This document shows positions 42,223 through 54,679 of a DNA stretch of 64,000 bases, piece after piece. The notes beneath the pieces are model-generated. The model was not told the DNA's origin, did no database searches, and was given only the letters and a program-made list of their open reading frames with translations. The stretch is from Orychophragmus violaceus (taxonomy: Eukaryota; Streptophyta; Magnoliopsida; Brassicales; Brassicaceae). Every line of letters starts with the position of its first letter. Position 1 is the stretch's first letter. Location: the NCBI GenBank assembly GCA_030180135.1, contig CM058239.1, positions 65,045,823-65,109,822 on the forward strand. Reading direction: 5' to 3'. The position numbers and the translations under genes were made by a program.

Positions 42223-45178
42223 CAGTGGCGGAGCCAGAAACTTTTTCTACTGGGGGCAGAAAAAAATATATAAAAAATATTTTATAAATTATCGAAAAAA
42301 TTACAAATGGACTCTACGATCACTCATAGCTTGAAACTTTTTTATCACGGTTTCATTTGTTACATCTTCTAATATATATTTTTCGATAAAACATATAAGA
42401 CAATCACTTAGAAACTGATCACCGATGCGATTCCGTAAAACTGTCTTGACGATCTTCATTCCTGAAAAACATCTCTCAACGGTTGCAGTAGCAACAGGTA
42501 AAGTCAAAGCTAACTTCAAAAGCCTATAAACCAAAGGATGAGAAAGATGTTTCCTGGTTTCTACCATCACCCGCGACAAGTCTCCCAGATTTTTCAGATC
42601 AGCAAACATTTTATCTTCTCGTAAATTATCAATATAAATGTCAAGTTGCTGCTCAAGAGTTATGCACTCCACAGAACTAAAATCCTCGGGATAAAGTTTG
42701 GCCAATCTCAGCAACTTTTCTTTATCAAACTCACGGAATGAATCAACAGGACTTAAAGCCGATACGCAAGTGAGTAATTCAGAGTTTACCTCGTTAAAGC
42801 GGTCATTAAACTCTTGAAGCTGCATATCCAATACAGTATAAAAGCAATTGACTATGTATTGATGCAAGTTGGTCATGTTGGTCTTTTTACGTGGCTTCCT
42901 TGGATCGATGAAATCGTCCTCCATATTGAGAATTTATGTGTCATGTTTCTCACAAAAAACTGAAACTCTCTTCACAAAAGAATCCCATCCATCATCTCTG
43001 AACTTTTGTAGTTGACGCTTAGTGGATTCCACTAGTGAGACAGCATTTAGGATGTCTTGATTTTTTCTTTGTAATGCCATTGATAAGTTTTCTGTGAGTC
43101 CTAAAAGATGCAGCATCAAGTGTAGGTAGAATATGAAATCAAAAGTGTGGAGATATTTGAGAAGGCCATTTGCTTGACTTTTTTGGGTATTGTCCATACC
43201 TTTTTCTTCGACGTACTCAAGCACCTTACTCACAGAAGAAAACAACTCAACTAACCACAACAACGTTTTATAATGAGAACCCCAACGTGTATTCCCTAGT
43301 CTTGGAAGTGAAGACTCTTGATTCAGACCTTTTCCTGTTTTGATTTCTCCCCTATCTATTCCCTTTTCAATTGTATCCCGCTGAATTTCTATCATCTTAT
43401 CTTTCCTTTTGCAAGAAGCTGCAACCACATTCACCAACACAGAAATGTTATCAAAAAAATTTACCAGCTCAAAATGTTTCTTTGCAACCGAAACAACAAC
43501 CAATTGAAGCTGATGAGCAAAACAGTGTACATAAAATGCAGAACAACTTTCTCTTGAAATCAATGCTCTCAGACCATTCAATTCACCTCTCATATTTCCT
43601 GCTCCATCATAGCCTTGTCCTCTCAGCTTTTTCAAACTCAAACTATACTTAGAAAACAATGAATCAACTCCAGATTTCAGTGATAAAGAGCATGTATCCT
43701 TCACATGGATAAGACCAACAAATCTCTCTTTCACTATGCCATGTTTATCAACAAAACGAAAAACTATAGCCATCTGCTCTTTCTTAGAACAGTCTGCAGA
43801 TTCATCTACCAACAGAGCAAACACATCATTATCCATCTCTTGAACTATGGAGCTAACTACTTCTTCTGAAAAGCAATTAACAATGTCTTTTTGAATTGGA
43901 TGAGATACCATTTGGTTGTTTCCAGGAGCATTCTTCAGCACAACCTTACTCACTGCTTCATTTTGTTCAGCCGTATATTTCACTAGTTCCAAGAAATTTC
44001 CTTGGTTACTAGAATCTAGTGTCTCATCATGACCACGAAAAGGCAATCCTTATCTCAATAAGTATATAGAAGCATCGATTGAAGCATTTAATCGAATACG
44101 ATACTCATTTTTCATAACATCAGTTTGCTTGTGCAGAGCATGTTTGATTGATTGACTTTGTCTCATCAAATCCTCACACTTCTTCTTAGCTATATTATGA
44201 AAGCTATTTATTGTCCCTACATGACCATACAATCTCTCTGATTTATTCCAGCAATCAAATCCCTCTGTGACAAATCCAATACTGCCACTTTTTTTTTCGT
44301 TGATGAACAAATAACAACACAAACAATATGCTTTTTCTTTCTTCACACTATATTCCAACCAATCAACATACTGTTCAAACCAACAAGGATTAAACCGCCT
44401 TGGTGTATTTCCTATAACTCGTTGTTTAAAACTATGGCTACGAGGTTAACAAGGTCCTCTAGTTAAATATTTGCGTCTTACCTCATCTCTTTGATTAGGA
44501 TGATATTCCAGTAATCCTTTTTTTTCACCGGGATCATAAGGCAAATCATCTAAATCAACATCATCCGTCGGAGTTTTTCTTTTCAAATTTAGAAATTGTT
44601 CCATTATTTCTGTTAGAATAAAAAAAAGTTAGTATACTTCTAGATACAAATCATAAAAGTACATAGATTATAAATATAAACCATAAATTCTACGAGTTTA
44701 CGTTACGATATGATAAGTAATTTTTAAATAAAAAGTATAACACAAGAAACGAAAATAAAACATTAAGGAAAACAAAAAACAAAAGATAGAAACCTGAATT
44801 TTCAAGCAAAAATTGCTTCGTGAACCGAGATGGAGACGAGACGACGACAAAGGTAAAAAATTAGTTAGTGAATTTAGGTTTTGTTTTTTTCTTTTCTAAA
44901 ACATTAGTTGACTAATATTTAATTGAAACCCACTAAAATTATTAGTTTTCCATTAAATTAATTGGGCTTGTTAAACCCACTAGCTATAAATTTTAATTCA
45001 ACCCAACCCATTAGTTATATAATTAGAAAGATTCTAAGTTTTACTTTTGTACTAATATTACGGGGTCAGTTTTTTTTTATATGGGATCAACGTTTTTTTG
45101 TCTGCATATTAAACAAATATTTTTAAAAATTGGGTGGGGTCAGCTAACCCCCCACCCTTGGCATTGTCTTCGCCACTG
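42223..45178 (-). mobile_element. hAT DNA transposon, complete ends, 2956 bp
   Basis: Terminal inverted repeats CAGTGGCGGAGCCA (left) and CAGTGGCGAAGACA (right, read on the complement) differ at two positions. An 8-bp duplication, the hAT hallmark, flanks them. It contains one minus-strand transposase gene (44604-42301). Non-coding ends are AT-rich. The element lies 1.3 kb beyond the start of the WEB-like gene. Confidence 0.93.
42301..44604 (-). pseudogene. hAT transposase (TTF finger, DUF4371, hAT dimerisation), three stops
   Basis: From ATG 44602-44604 (MEQFLNLKRKTP) a single frame of about 768 codons runs to 42301 with no frameshift. It is cut only by TAA at 44446-44448, 44050-44052 and 42934-42936. 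Domains in order: TTF-type zinc finger (about 44440-44200, CWFEQYVDWLEYS, CLCCYLF, FVTEGFDCWNK); DUF4371 transposase core (VFALLVDESADCSKKEQ, GQGYDGAGNMRG, CFAHQLQLVVV, LGNTRWGSHY); and a C-terminal hAT dimerisation domain (HPLVYRLLKLALTLPVATAT, VERCFSGMK). All three stops are explained by CAA (Gln) to TAA. It would cut and paste hAT ends; this copy is silent unless stops are read through. Confidence 0.88.
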
Positions 45179-45186
45179 ATCACAAT

Positions 45187-45500
45187 CATGCTCATGAGTT
45201 TTACACACATAAGACACAACCAACACCATACTCTTTAAACTACAAATGGCATAATCTCAATCACAATCATACAATACAATATAAAACCATTAGAACCTTC
45301 ATCTTCTTCAACCCTTATATAGCTTCTACCAACACATCTCCAACCCTTCAAATATCTCTTTATTAATCTTCACATGCACTTTCTCAAAAACCATCTTCTC
45401 AAACTTTCCATATTCTATTGCAATGGCTTTCAACTCTTGTTCCAATTTAGCATTCTTCATCTGAAGTGTCTCAACCTCATTTAACAAGAGAATCCACAAA
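45187..45500 (-). pseudogene. Short coiled-coil coding fragment
   Basis: Minus-strand translation of about 45490-45340 gives NEVETLQMKNAKLEQELKAI followed by IEYGKFEKMVFEKVH and a stop. It looks like the tail of a larger protein of the kind often carried or broken by TEs. I do not recognise the gene. No start or upstream exons are visible. Confidence 0.35.
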
Positions 45501-46377
45501 GATTAATTCAATGAACTAATTAAAAGATGAGTGACTTGGATAATAAGATTAAAAGGAACACGAAGCAATAACAGGAATAGACCGGAAATCTAGTCTTTAT
45601 TGATACGAGCCGAAATCGATCTTTAATCGCTAGCTCTAGGATTTCTGAGTAAAAGAGTATGAGTTGTCGACTTAGTCTTTTCCCCCGCAGGGGAAGGATA
45701 TTTATAGCAGATGATCTAGGGTTTTTTCCTAGATTCTCTCTAATATTATTTACAAAATCCGAACCAACTTAGATTTTGTTTCCTTTTCCAAGATTTGCGT
45801 TTATCTTCTTTTATTTTGTAAATATGTTAAATTAACATATTTACTTTTTCAATGCAGGTCGGTCGCTATATCGGCGACGAGCTGCCCTGTTGTCGCCGCC
45901 TGCTTGGGCTTGATCTCCTTCGGGCCGTTTTAGCTTTTGGGTCGGGCTACATAGGGGTGCTAAACCCACCTCCAAAAGTAGGCCCCCTCCCAGTTCGCCA
46001 TACTGAGCGGAGCTGAGGTCGGCGAATTTAATAACGGTGTGACCCGGTTAGTTGAATCGGTGCGAGTCAAGATCTGTAATCCGAATCATCAAATCTCCTC
46101 CCACGTGGCTATTGGCGCTTCGCGTACTCAGGACGCTTCCTTTATGTCCAATACGATCGAGACACATGTGCCGGGAAGTCGCAGGGTCAAGCCCATTGAG
46201 AGGTAAAGTTGCGCCCTCGGAAGACTCCCGTCTCTTCACTTCTATAAATACTGCCTTCTACTTTCACTTTTTGCTATCTGCTACCAGAAGTAATTTTCAG
46301 GTACCTCTCCTTCTAAACTCTCTCGTCTTTTCTTTCCTCTTTATATCCTTCTCGCCTTTGTCGATTTCTTCGCCGAT
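45501..46377 (+). other. 5' non-coding part of a decayed TE (element D)
   Basis: GC-richer than its surroundings, with TATAAATA at 46243-46250 about 130 bp before an ATG at 46378. No LTR pair or terminal repeat was recognised. Confidence 0.4.
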
Positions 46378-48114
46378 ATGCACATTCGCGCCGAGTGTAG
46401 TGAAAATTCTGCCAGTATCACGAGTGCTGGTGCTTTTGACGAGGAAAGCATTCCTTCTTCTTCGCTGCGCAGTTTGGATTCCGTCAACCGCGTTCAAGTA
46501 TTGTCTCGGAGACAACCCGTGTCTCTTCGTGATGACGCTACCGATCAATCCGACGAACACGTTCCCCTTGCGTTCAGGGCGGCGTCCCTTAGCCGAGGTA
46601 AGAAGAACGTGGCCTCGAAAGGGAGAGAAACAAAAGTATTCTTTTTCCTTCCGACTCGCAATGTCCTTGGGATGCTCCTCCGAACTTTGCTTGTTTTTTT
46701 ATGAGTCATTTTTCCACCTCGGGAACCTTCAATTCATACTACCTAGTGTGTTGGTTGACTTTTGCGCGAGGTTCAAGATTGCTTTTACCCATCTGAATCT
46801 TGCTGGTATTATTAACTTAACCGGCATCCTTGAGCTTTGTACATTTCTTGGAATTCTGTTGGTGGTCGAGCTATTCGAATGTTTCGGCCAGCTGAACATC
46901 ATGACAAAGAAATCGAGATGGATTCAGATTAACCTACGGCCGCAATACAAGTTACGGAATCGTATTAAATCCAGCAAAACTCATGATTGGTAGAGGAACT
47001 ATTTCTTTGTCAAGATAGACAAATTTTCGTTTCCCAATCCGGCGGCCTTAGTCGTCAACGAATGGAACCTCTCCATTGGTAGTTTACCGATTGGCAAGTC
47101 GTCGGCATTACTTCTTCCTTATTGGCTCTGACCATAGTTTTTTTACCTTTCAGATCATCTCAATCCAAAGCGACTTAATCAGGAATATTTGAACAGCGGC
47201 GGCAGAAAGTTTTTCGAGCTTGGTTGGCAGATTTGGCCGAAGCCGAGGAGACTAAACCGAAGAAAACCAGTGAGTTTATTGTTGCTTTTTATCTTTTGCG
47301 GTGTTGCCATTTTTCGTTGTTCTCAATCTTGCGAGCTGCCTTCCGCAGCATCTCAGCCGAAGAGTAGAATGGGAAAAGCAAGGAAGGTTAACCCGAGCAT
47401 GCTGATCGATCCGAAGAAGACCTCTAGACCTTCTGACAGCGGGAAGGTATATAACCATAGTCGATTTGCGGTTGCTAAACAACCTGCTTCTCCTAGGTCG
47501 CAATCCACGAGAGGGGAGAACCGATCCTCTGATGAAGCCGAAATGAAAAGGGCTGCGGGGGATAAGAAGCGTCCGTCCAAGCTAAGGTCGAAGAGAGCAG
47601 CCGACGACACCAGTGCTCCGCAGAAGAAGATTGGGACTTTGTCTGCTGAGGACGATCTGGAGGAGACTCCTTCTCAATTCACTCGGAAGACTTCGAGGCT
47701 TACCGGTCCGGTCGAGGTAGCTCCTTCGACAAATATAGGGAATCTTCCCCCTTCTTCCATTTAACAGGTTTTGGTACGGAACCCTCTGGATCGCTGGCTT
47801 CGCCTGCTGGGGCGAGGAAAAGATCTTCGGAAGTAGCGAGTCGCTCTGACGAAGGTCGGTGAGTCCTCGGAGAGCTGGAAGAACAGGTCATTCGTCCTTC
47901 ACGGGGACAAGCTTAAGATCCCATACGCACGCTATTGTGGGTCTCTGGCCCGGAATATCTCCTTTGACGTTTTCCCGCCCTGTCCGTTGGACCAAGCCTT
48001 TAAGCCGGATGTGTACTGCGACATCTATCAGTTGTTCATCAACGTTAGTGTGTTTGTTTATTCTCTTTCTTTTCGGTGTTTCTCCTTTGTTTTGACACTC
48101 TTCGTTATGCAGGG
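46378..48114 (+). pseudogene. Degenerate plant-transposon protein gene (element D)
   Basis: Separate frames look like parts of one protein. 46378-46615 begins MHIRAECSENSAS and is Ser-rich. About 46760-46990 reads ARFKIAFTHLNLAGIINLTG, LCTFLG and MTKKSRW. After a stop, about 46993-47090 reads NYFFVKIDKFSFPNPAALVV. 47189-47764 is a basic Lys/Arg/Ser-rich linker. About 47884-48042 reads FVLHGDKLKIPYARYCGS then DVYCDIYQLFIN, ending at a GTTAGT donor. The order resembles the putative gypsy-type plant transposon proteins (PF04195-like), but I cannot confirm this. Element C interrupts it at 48115. Not functional. Confidence 0.4.
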
Positions 48115-51100
48115 TGTAACGCCCCTTTCCCATTCTCCGCTGACCGTCGAGCTGACCGGTCAACAATCAAACAAGAACATGACCGATCGAACCCGAGCAA
48201 GTCGAATGGGAAAAGTTCGCCACAGGACAAAGCCAAAGATAGTTCAGTTTGAGGCAAAGGCTCGCAACAATCTATCCTCGACTCCGCTATCCTCATATCC
48301 ATAGCACAAGCGGTACCACTTGCACTACTTCGATGAGTTGTGTCGGTTCGGACTAAAACGTCATATCAGGGAAACAATTTCATTTCTGAGCAATCAACGT
48401 TGAGTACAACGTTTAATAGAATTTCGCAAACAATCGTCAAGTCAAGTATACAAAGAAATCAACACACGAAATAACAATAACGCCGAACCGAGAAAACACC
48501 CAAAAATCACGAATCAAATCCCGTCACAAGCAGCCCGAAACCACACCGAGGATCTCCCGCGTCCGTCGCTGCTAAACCTGAAAAACACAAAAAGAGTCTA
48601 ATGAGCGATCTAAGATCACCCAGTGAATCGGCTCCCCACGAACGGCTTCTAATCTACATAAGTCTACAAATTCCCGCCCCAAAACCCAAAATAACAATCA
48701 GCAGGAATAATGGTCGATCACACACTACCATGTCGTGATAAACCCAAACACACACAATCAATGCCAAAGATAAAGAGGATTAAGGGAAATCGAAGGCACT
48801 GCGGCACATGTCCTCGAGTGGACTCGATCTATCTATCACGCTACAAAAGAAAGAAAAAACAACAATGGGCCCTACGAACTCGGTAACTTCCACGGGTTTA
48901 CAGCGTCACCTGTATGGTAACTGACCCACGACTCCTAAACGTGAACACACTGTCCCACGAATAGGACACCGTTCTCCGTCCGTCGATACGCGGTGACTCG
49001 GACTACCCCTAGATAGCCAGAGATTCCATGTGAATCGGCCCTAGGACATGACTCCGTATACTCCGAACCACACACCTACCGGCGTCACCCGATAGGTTAA
49101 CACCATAACCAGAATCACCATGATCTGATTAGGTAAAACCCGAGGATCCAATCGGGTCGGAAGTACCGAAACGTAATCAAAACCTAGGCTTGCGGAATCT
49201 AACGCGCCCTAGAGTCCTAGTGCAGAAATGTAAACACGCAGACTCGCTGGGACTCTAGCACAGATCACACAATCAACAACAATAATAATAACAGTTCCCA
49301 ACTATTCCGCAAGCCACTACACTACCACACCACCGCTCTGACTAGGTAAGATACCTAGTCAGCACTAACTAACTTACCTGGTCCCGTGACCGGAGTAAGT
49401 GTCCACAATGACTGCTCGGCCCAACACCGAGCAGTCTAACAAGCCTGCACACAAAGCTCAACACAACACAATAATCACAACAATCAATCACGCAATCACA
49501 ATCAATCACAACAATCACATCAATCACAACACAAGCAGGCCTATTAGGGTTTCTAAGTCTTTTAATCCGTTCTCGTCCGCTACCTTGGGTTAGCGGATTG
49601 CTATCCCGTAGACGGCTTACAACACACTCCACTTCCTTATTTAAACCATTCTAGATATCTTTTATTAACTCCTCGATCCGTCGGTTTAGAGTTAGTAAAA
49701 TTACTAACTCCTTGACGTCTCATTATTAACTAACTTTATTCATTACCCGATTCCGCTATTAAACCTAAACCCCAACCCCGTTACAATATCCTATACGCCC
49801 GTTTAGGTTTAACTCATATTTTAATGTCGTCTTAATTCCCGTATATAGATTCATTAATTATCGTCCTTAATACATATATATGCATATACGATCCTATTCA
49901 ATCGGTGTCTATATGAATGCATCAATCAATCATTACTAACAACCTAGCGGCACACAACCAATTAACCTTTTAATTCTTTAAACCCTAACATGCTTAATCG
50001 ATCCTAACCGGTTTATCATTAAACGTCCAATCAATTACTAATTACTAATCAGGTTAATTAACGGGTATGCAATCTTAGCACTACGGTTTCTCGATTTCCG
50101 GTCTAAATGAATCTAAAGGTTTGTGAGCCGACTCACAGTGAGATAGGCGCGGAATGATGGCTCGATGCGGATGTGAATCCCGAGACGCCCGACACGAACC
50201 CCGAACTCCCGAATCTCGAACTCCAAACCCCGAGCACTCCTGAAACCTCGGAATGGCCGTGGACCAAGCGTTGACCGGCTTGATCTCCGGCGTTGACCGG
50301 CTGACCGCGTTGACCGTTGACTGACCGTTGACTTGACTTGGACCGGTTGACTTCCCAAACCAAACCGGTTGAACCACTGAACCATCTGAACCAACTGAAC
50401 CAGTTTAATTAGAACCGGTTAGGTTAAACCGGTTTTGGCCAAACATTGACCGGTTTGACCTAACCGTTGACCAAGGCTGAACCGTGCCTAAACCGACCCA
50501 TCTCCTGAACCAGACCAGACCATCCCACTCCTTGAAGAACCGGCTTCAATCTGACGGCGGCGAGGCTTCTCCGGTGACCGGCTCCGGCGTTGACCACGGT
50601 GGTCCGGCGTTGACCAGCCGGTTCATCTCTTTTTCCGGCGACTCAGGTGAAGATCTACATATCAAACTGACCGGAAAGAGAAGATATATCCATCCATGGC
50701 TTCAAAACGTTCAGATTTGGTGAAGGAAGAGATAGATCCATTAAACCCTAATCCGCGGATGCTTTCCGGCCAGATTCCGGAGAGCTCCGGCAACGGCGAC
50801 GACGGTGGCTGGCTGGAGATTGTAGAGGAGGGAGAGAGGAAGCTATAGCACTTTGCAGAAGTTGATTTGGGTTTATAATGAAGAAGTTATGGTATTTTTG
50901 GTGTTGGAAGGTATGAAGAACACTCAAGAACACTTTGAATGTTCTTGAGGTTATTTGAAGATGCATAGGGAATTTATGGGGTTTTCTGGGTAAATAGGAT
51001 GAATCTGGAGAGAGAGGAGAGAGGTAAGGGCGTGGGTGAGTCTAGAGAGAGGTTGAGAGAGTGAATGAACCTTCTCACATGCATGAACTTGTTTTATGTG

Positions 51101-51643
51101 CATGCAAACCATTCCTTGCACCAAAAATATATAGGTGGCGCCATTAGCAAACAACACCTGTCCCTCTGAGTGTGCTTTGTAGCCAAAAACTCTTCCCTAA
51201 TTAGCCATAAAAACTCCTTAATCCTCCTTTCTTCCAATGCTCGGTTTTGACGGTTTTTGGGTTTAATATTTTAGAATCTATCCGGATGATCCCATAAATC
51301 TCCAAACCTCCACTATTATATTCTCCATGCTATTTTATGAATTTAGCATTTTTAATCACTCCGTTCGGACTTACGCAGCTCCGGATATGAATTTTTGAAG
51401 TTTCTTCGGGATTGTCGGTTTCCATTCCCGACAAGCCGTAAAACACATTTCCGCTCTGATTCTTCCAATTCTGATCTTCTAAACATTCTTTATGTTGAAA
51501 CATAAGAATATTTGGCCCGTCTCGGCTTCCGTCTCGAACTTTGACAAAATTACCATTTTGCCCCTCACTTGGCAAAAATGACAATTTTGCCCCTGGTTGA
51601 CTTTCTGCTGCCGTTGACCGTATTTTGGATACGGGGTATCACA
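48115..51643 (-). repeat. Element C 3' LTR, 3.53 kb, uninterrupted
   Basis: Bounded by TGTAACGCC at 48115 (complement of the ...TTACA end) and GGTATCACA at 51643 (complement of TGTGATACC). The first 2 kb matches 54680-56676 closely. The part from 50141 matches 63548-64000. It contains the uninterrupted site CACAG-TGAGA-TAGGCGCGG at about 50136, where the other copy carries the copia element. Only short chance frames occur inside, some TTGACC-rich. Confidence 0.88.
50255..50625. promoter_or_regulatory. Array of TTGAC (W-box) and AACCGGTT motifs in the 3' LTR
   Basis: About eleven TTGAC cores, many as GTTGACC, are packed into about 370 bp together with at least four AACCGGTT-type palindromes. 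W-boxes are the known sites of WRKY transcription factors. Whether WRKY proteins act here is not shown. Confidence 0.6.
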
Positions 51644-51656
51644 TTCTTCCCAATTT
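51644..51656 (-). other. Polypurine tract of element C
   Basis: Minus-strand AATTGGGAAGAA directly precedes LTR TGTGATACC, the position expected for second-strand priming. Confidence 0.7.
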
Positions 51657-53253
51657 ACAGGAATTCGGTCCCCGAATTCTCCGTCACTAACAGACTTAAA
51701 ATCGGTTCCGAACCCTGCAAGTTGCTTCATCGCTTCATTCCGACGCTTCTATATTCAATCACTACTGCATTCTGCTGACACCCATCACTGCGATCCTTCT
51801 GTCCCGTTCCTTTCTACATAAATGATCTTCACAACAATTCCGCTCTGGCTCTCCGTCTTGTCCTCCTTGCTCCACTTAACCCTTAACTGTTTTCATCGGT
51901 CTTGATCTTCGAACTTAACCCCCGTCGGTTTCTTTACTCTGATTCTTACTTCGGCTTCCCCACTTCGCTTCGACCTCCACATCCTTTGGGTTGTAACTTC
52001 TTCCTTCCTTTCTGGGACACTCTTCAAGAATCTGATCACTTGCTCCTTTCTGACTGCTTCCCACAATAACACTAATCCTTCTTTCCCAAAACTTTTTGCT
52101 AACTCATCATACTTCTCGGCTTCCTTCTGTCGGTCACTCGATAGGCTGATACATTTTCCACAGACGATGTCTACCACTGCTTCACGGTCTGGTCTACTGT
52201 CTCGCGGTGTCTTGACTCTTCATCTCGCTTTTCGGGTTCGGGTTCGTTCTCGGATTCACATCGCGTCGTCATTCCGTCCTACACTCAACTCAACAACTCA
52301 CTGAAACAATTAGTTTCATCCCGATCTATCCTCAATATCACTTTTCCATAGAAATATGGTTACTTAATCACGTACCCGACGGTTACTCGTGATTAAATAA
52401 CAATACACTATAAGTCCGTTCCCTCGTGAATTGACGGTTGAACGCAACCGTTCTCAGTCGGCTCAAAATTAAAATAAAATCAACACTTTACCTTTCTAAC
52501 AAAACAGAAGAAAAGCGATCAATCACTACTCAAATTTCCGAACAACTAGCAACCCAACGGTCTCTAAGACCCAAAACGATCAATCTATCAAACCACACAT
52601 GCCAACACTACGCAAACTACCGCACAAACAAATCAATCAATCAATCAATTAACAGGAAAAGAAAACAAGTAATTACCACACACACATTCACGCAATCTAA
52701 TGATCGGTCGGATGCGTCGTCAGTCCGGGTTCAGGTCATGATGAACGGTCGTCAGTTCCGCTCATCATTTAGTTTCACACAGTAATCCATTTGCTTTCAG
52801 AACCATCTCAATCATGCAAATAGTTACTATGCTACTCAAAACGATCAGCTGAACACTCTGCATCCACCACATACATAAAACGATATATCATACATCATAA
52901 GGTTTTAGTACATGGTTACGATCAGAGTCCGTACATAAAGCCGTCATCATATCCAAAAACCCATACGACGCCGCTGTACATCAGAAAAGTCAAAGACGAC
53001 ACGCAAAGTCGCCTATCCACTGATCTATCTACAAGACAAAAAGAAAGTTAGTGCCCCCACTTACCTGGCCTAACTACACCTATCCTAACCTAACGCCTCC
53101 AGCAAGACCGAAATGCCCAAAACCACTGGCAAAATGGCTCGCTGAAGTATCCGTTGGCAGGTGCGCCGGGAGGGTGTGCCTCTCGAGACGGTGCTCCCAC
53201 GTGCTGTGGCTCGGCGATCGGACCAAGGTAAGCATCGTGACCTGCGCGGCCAC
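51657..53253 (-). other. Internal region of element C without pol
   Basis: No reverse transcriptase, RNase H, integrase or protease motif was found in the frames seen on either strand. A minus-strand frame (52177-51893) reads SLSSDRQKEAEKYDELAKSF and LRKEQ-like charged sequence that I cannot assign. Repeated CAATCAATCAATCAA occurs near 52630. Confidence 0.5.
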
Positions 53254-54405
53254 TTACCTGACAAACTGGGCGGATACTGAGTGCGGTCCACGGTAACAAG
53301 CAGATGCCTGATGATCATATCCTCCACACAACTGACAAGGAGAAGTCGGCTCTGTCGGCGCTGACCGGGGATCCATAAAGCAATCATGTGCAAGATGACC
53401 ATGTCCTCTACACGACTGGCAAGTCCTCACTGGCTCGGGTCTAGTTGACTGAACGACCGGCAACTGAACAATGGGTGGCTGACTGGGCTCGGGGTCTCTG
53501 CGACTGGGTCCCGCTCGATAGTCCTCTGGTACTGGTACTTGGTACGGCTCTCCACCGAGAGTATACTCACCTGATCTGATGGTAGGGCAAGTCAGTGCTC
53601 CGTGACCCTCGTGACCACATAGCGGACAGCCGTCCGGTCCGGGCAGTGGATGGTACAACTCTCGTAGATGCGGGTCTACTGCTCGGGGACACCAATACAA
53701 ATGGAACTCACATACTCCACATCCGCTGCATGCTCTCCTATCTGGTACTGATGGCGCTGCCTCTATCGCCTCAGCTGGTGGCGAAACTGCCTCGAACTCT
53801 GACTCAGTGGATGCTGGCGACATAACCATATCAAACGGCGTACGAGGTGATCCGGGTCGTGGGTCTAACTGATGATGGGGCCCGACCTGCTGCTCCAAAA
53901 TGTCCTCTAACATGGCTACCTGCTCATCTACCTGCTGCTCCCACTGTTGACGCTGCTCCGGGTCTACAGGCTCCATGTCCAAGTCGAAGCCAAATGGTAG
54001 CGGGCTCATCAAATAATCCTCCACACGAAGTGGCGGGGAAAACTCGGGTGCCTCCATAAGCGGTGCCTGATACATCGGTGGTGCGTCTGATGCTGCGAGT
54101 ATCTGCGGTACATCCGGCTCTGGCCACTGTGGCGGCAACTGAAACTCTGCATCCGCTCCTCTCAGATAACCCATCATGTCTGCGTAAGGGTCTCGGCTGC
54201 CTGCATCGTCCATCATCACTGGAGGTAAAGGGTCTGGAAGAGGCGACCAATCTACCTGTGCTGCTCTAGCACCCTGCATCTGTCGCAACGGAACTGGCCG
54301 ATGATCCGCCGTACGAGATCCTGGCGAATGGCCTAGCGAAGCTGGGTATCCCTGAAATTGCTCTAACTGGCCCTGCTGCGAACCATCTGACCCCTGCTGA
54401 CTCAT
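53254..54405 (-). CDS. gag-like protein with three or four zinc knuckles (383 aa)
   Basis: ATG at 54403-54405 starts MSQQGSDGSQQGQLEQFQGY. The first 220 residues are Pro/Gln/Asp-rich without a recognised capsid domain. Three canonical CCHC knuckles follow: CPLCGHEGHGALTC, CQSCRGHGHLAHDC, CQLCGGYDHQASAC. A variant (CSGCGVCEFHLYWC, spacing changed) stands before them. Such knuckles bind RNA or single-stranded DNA in gag nucleocapsids. The frame is fully open in an element that lost pol. It lies about 250 bp after the primer site, as gag should. Alternatives: a captured host zinc-knuckle gene. Confidence 0.7.
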   Translation of the reverse strand: MSQQGSDGSQQGQLEQFQGYPASLGHSPGSRTADHRPVPLRQMQGARAAQVDWSPLPDPLPPVMMDDAGSRDPYADMMGYLRGADAEFQLPPQWPEPDVPQILAASDAPPMYQAPLMEAPEFSPPLRVEDYLMSPLPFGFDLDMEPVDPEQRQQWEQQVDEQVAMLEDILEQQVGPHHQLDPRPGSPRTPFDMVMSPASTESEFEAVSPPAEAIEAAPSVPDRRACSGCGVCEFHLYWCPRAVDPHLRELYHPLPGPDGCPLCGHEGHGALTCPTIRSGEYTLGGEPYQVPVPEDYRAGPSRRDPEPSQPPIVQLPVVQSTRPEPVRTCQSCRGHGHLAHDCFMDPRSAPTEPTSPCQLCGGYDHQASACYRGPHSVSAQFVR

Positions 54406-54652
54406 ACTGATCCGCTGAAACTACTCTCCACGCACACACACACACCCCTCCACTCCACCCGGGACACACTGCTGTAAGACTGCAATCAAAACACAAAGAC
54501 GAGTTAGTACAATTAATACGAAAATTCTATTTTCCCATCCCAACCCCGGGTTTAACGGACGCGGCTCGGTTTCCTAGTGGATGCTTGTGTGAAACATTTG
54601 ACTCGATAAAACACGGAAAACACTCAAAAATGAAATGTTTCGAAACCCATGC

Positions 54653-54672
54653 AGAACCATGCTCTGATACCA
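54653..54672 (-). other. Primer-binding site of element C (initiator tRNA-Met type)
   Basis: Minus-strand TGGTATCAGAGCATGGTTCT lies eight bases after the LTR end. TGGTATCAGAGC is the common plant iMet primer site. Confidence 0.85.
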
Positions 54673-54679
54673 CCTTTGC

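Noticed and set aside
46052..46377. N-terminal extension of the 313-codon frame in element D
   Set aside because: Covers promoter-like TATAAATA DNA; only the later part (about 46760-46990) resembles protein.
48184..48189. Single CGATCG in element C (also near 46158 and 53213)
   Set aside because: No partner at about 21 bp and no TTGC/ACAC half-sites; counted as background.
50081..50394. Overlapping minus frames rich in Val-Asn/Ser-Arg in element C LTR
   Set aside because: Products of the GTTGACC repeat in several frames; repeated DNA, not protein.
52438..52785. 115-codon plus frame in element C internal region
   Set aside because: Low-complexity Asn/Ser/Gln sequence on the strand opposite to the element's gag; no family recognised.
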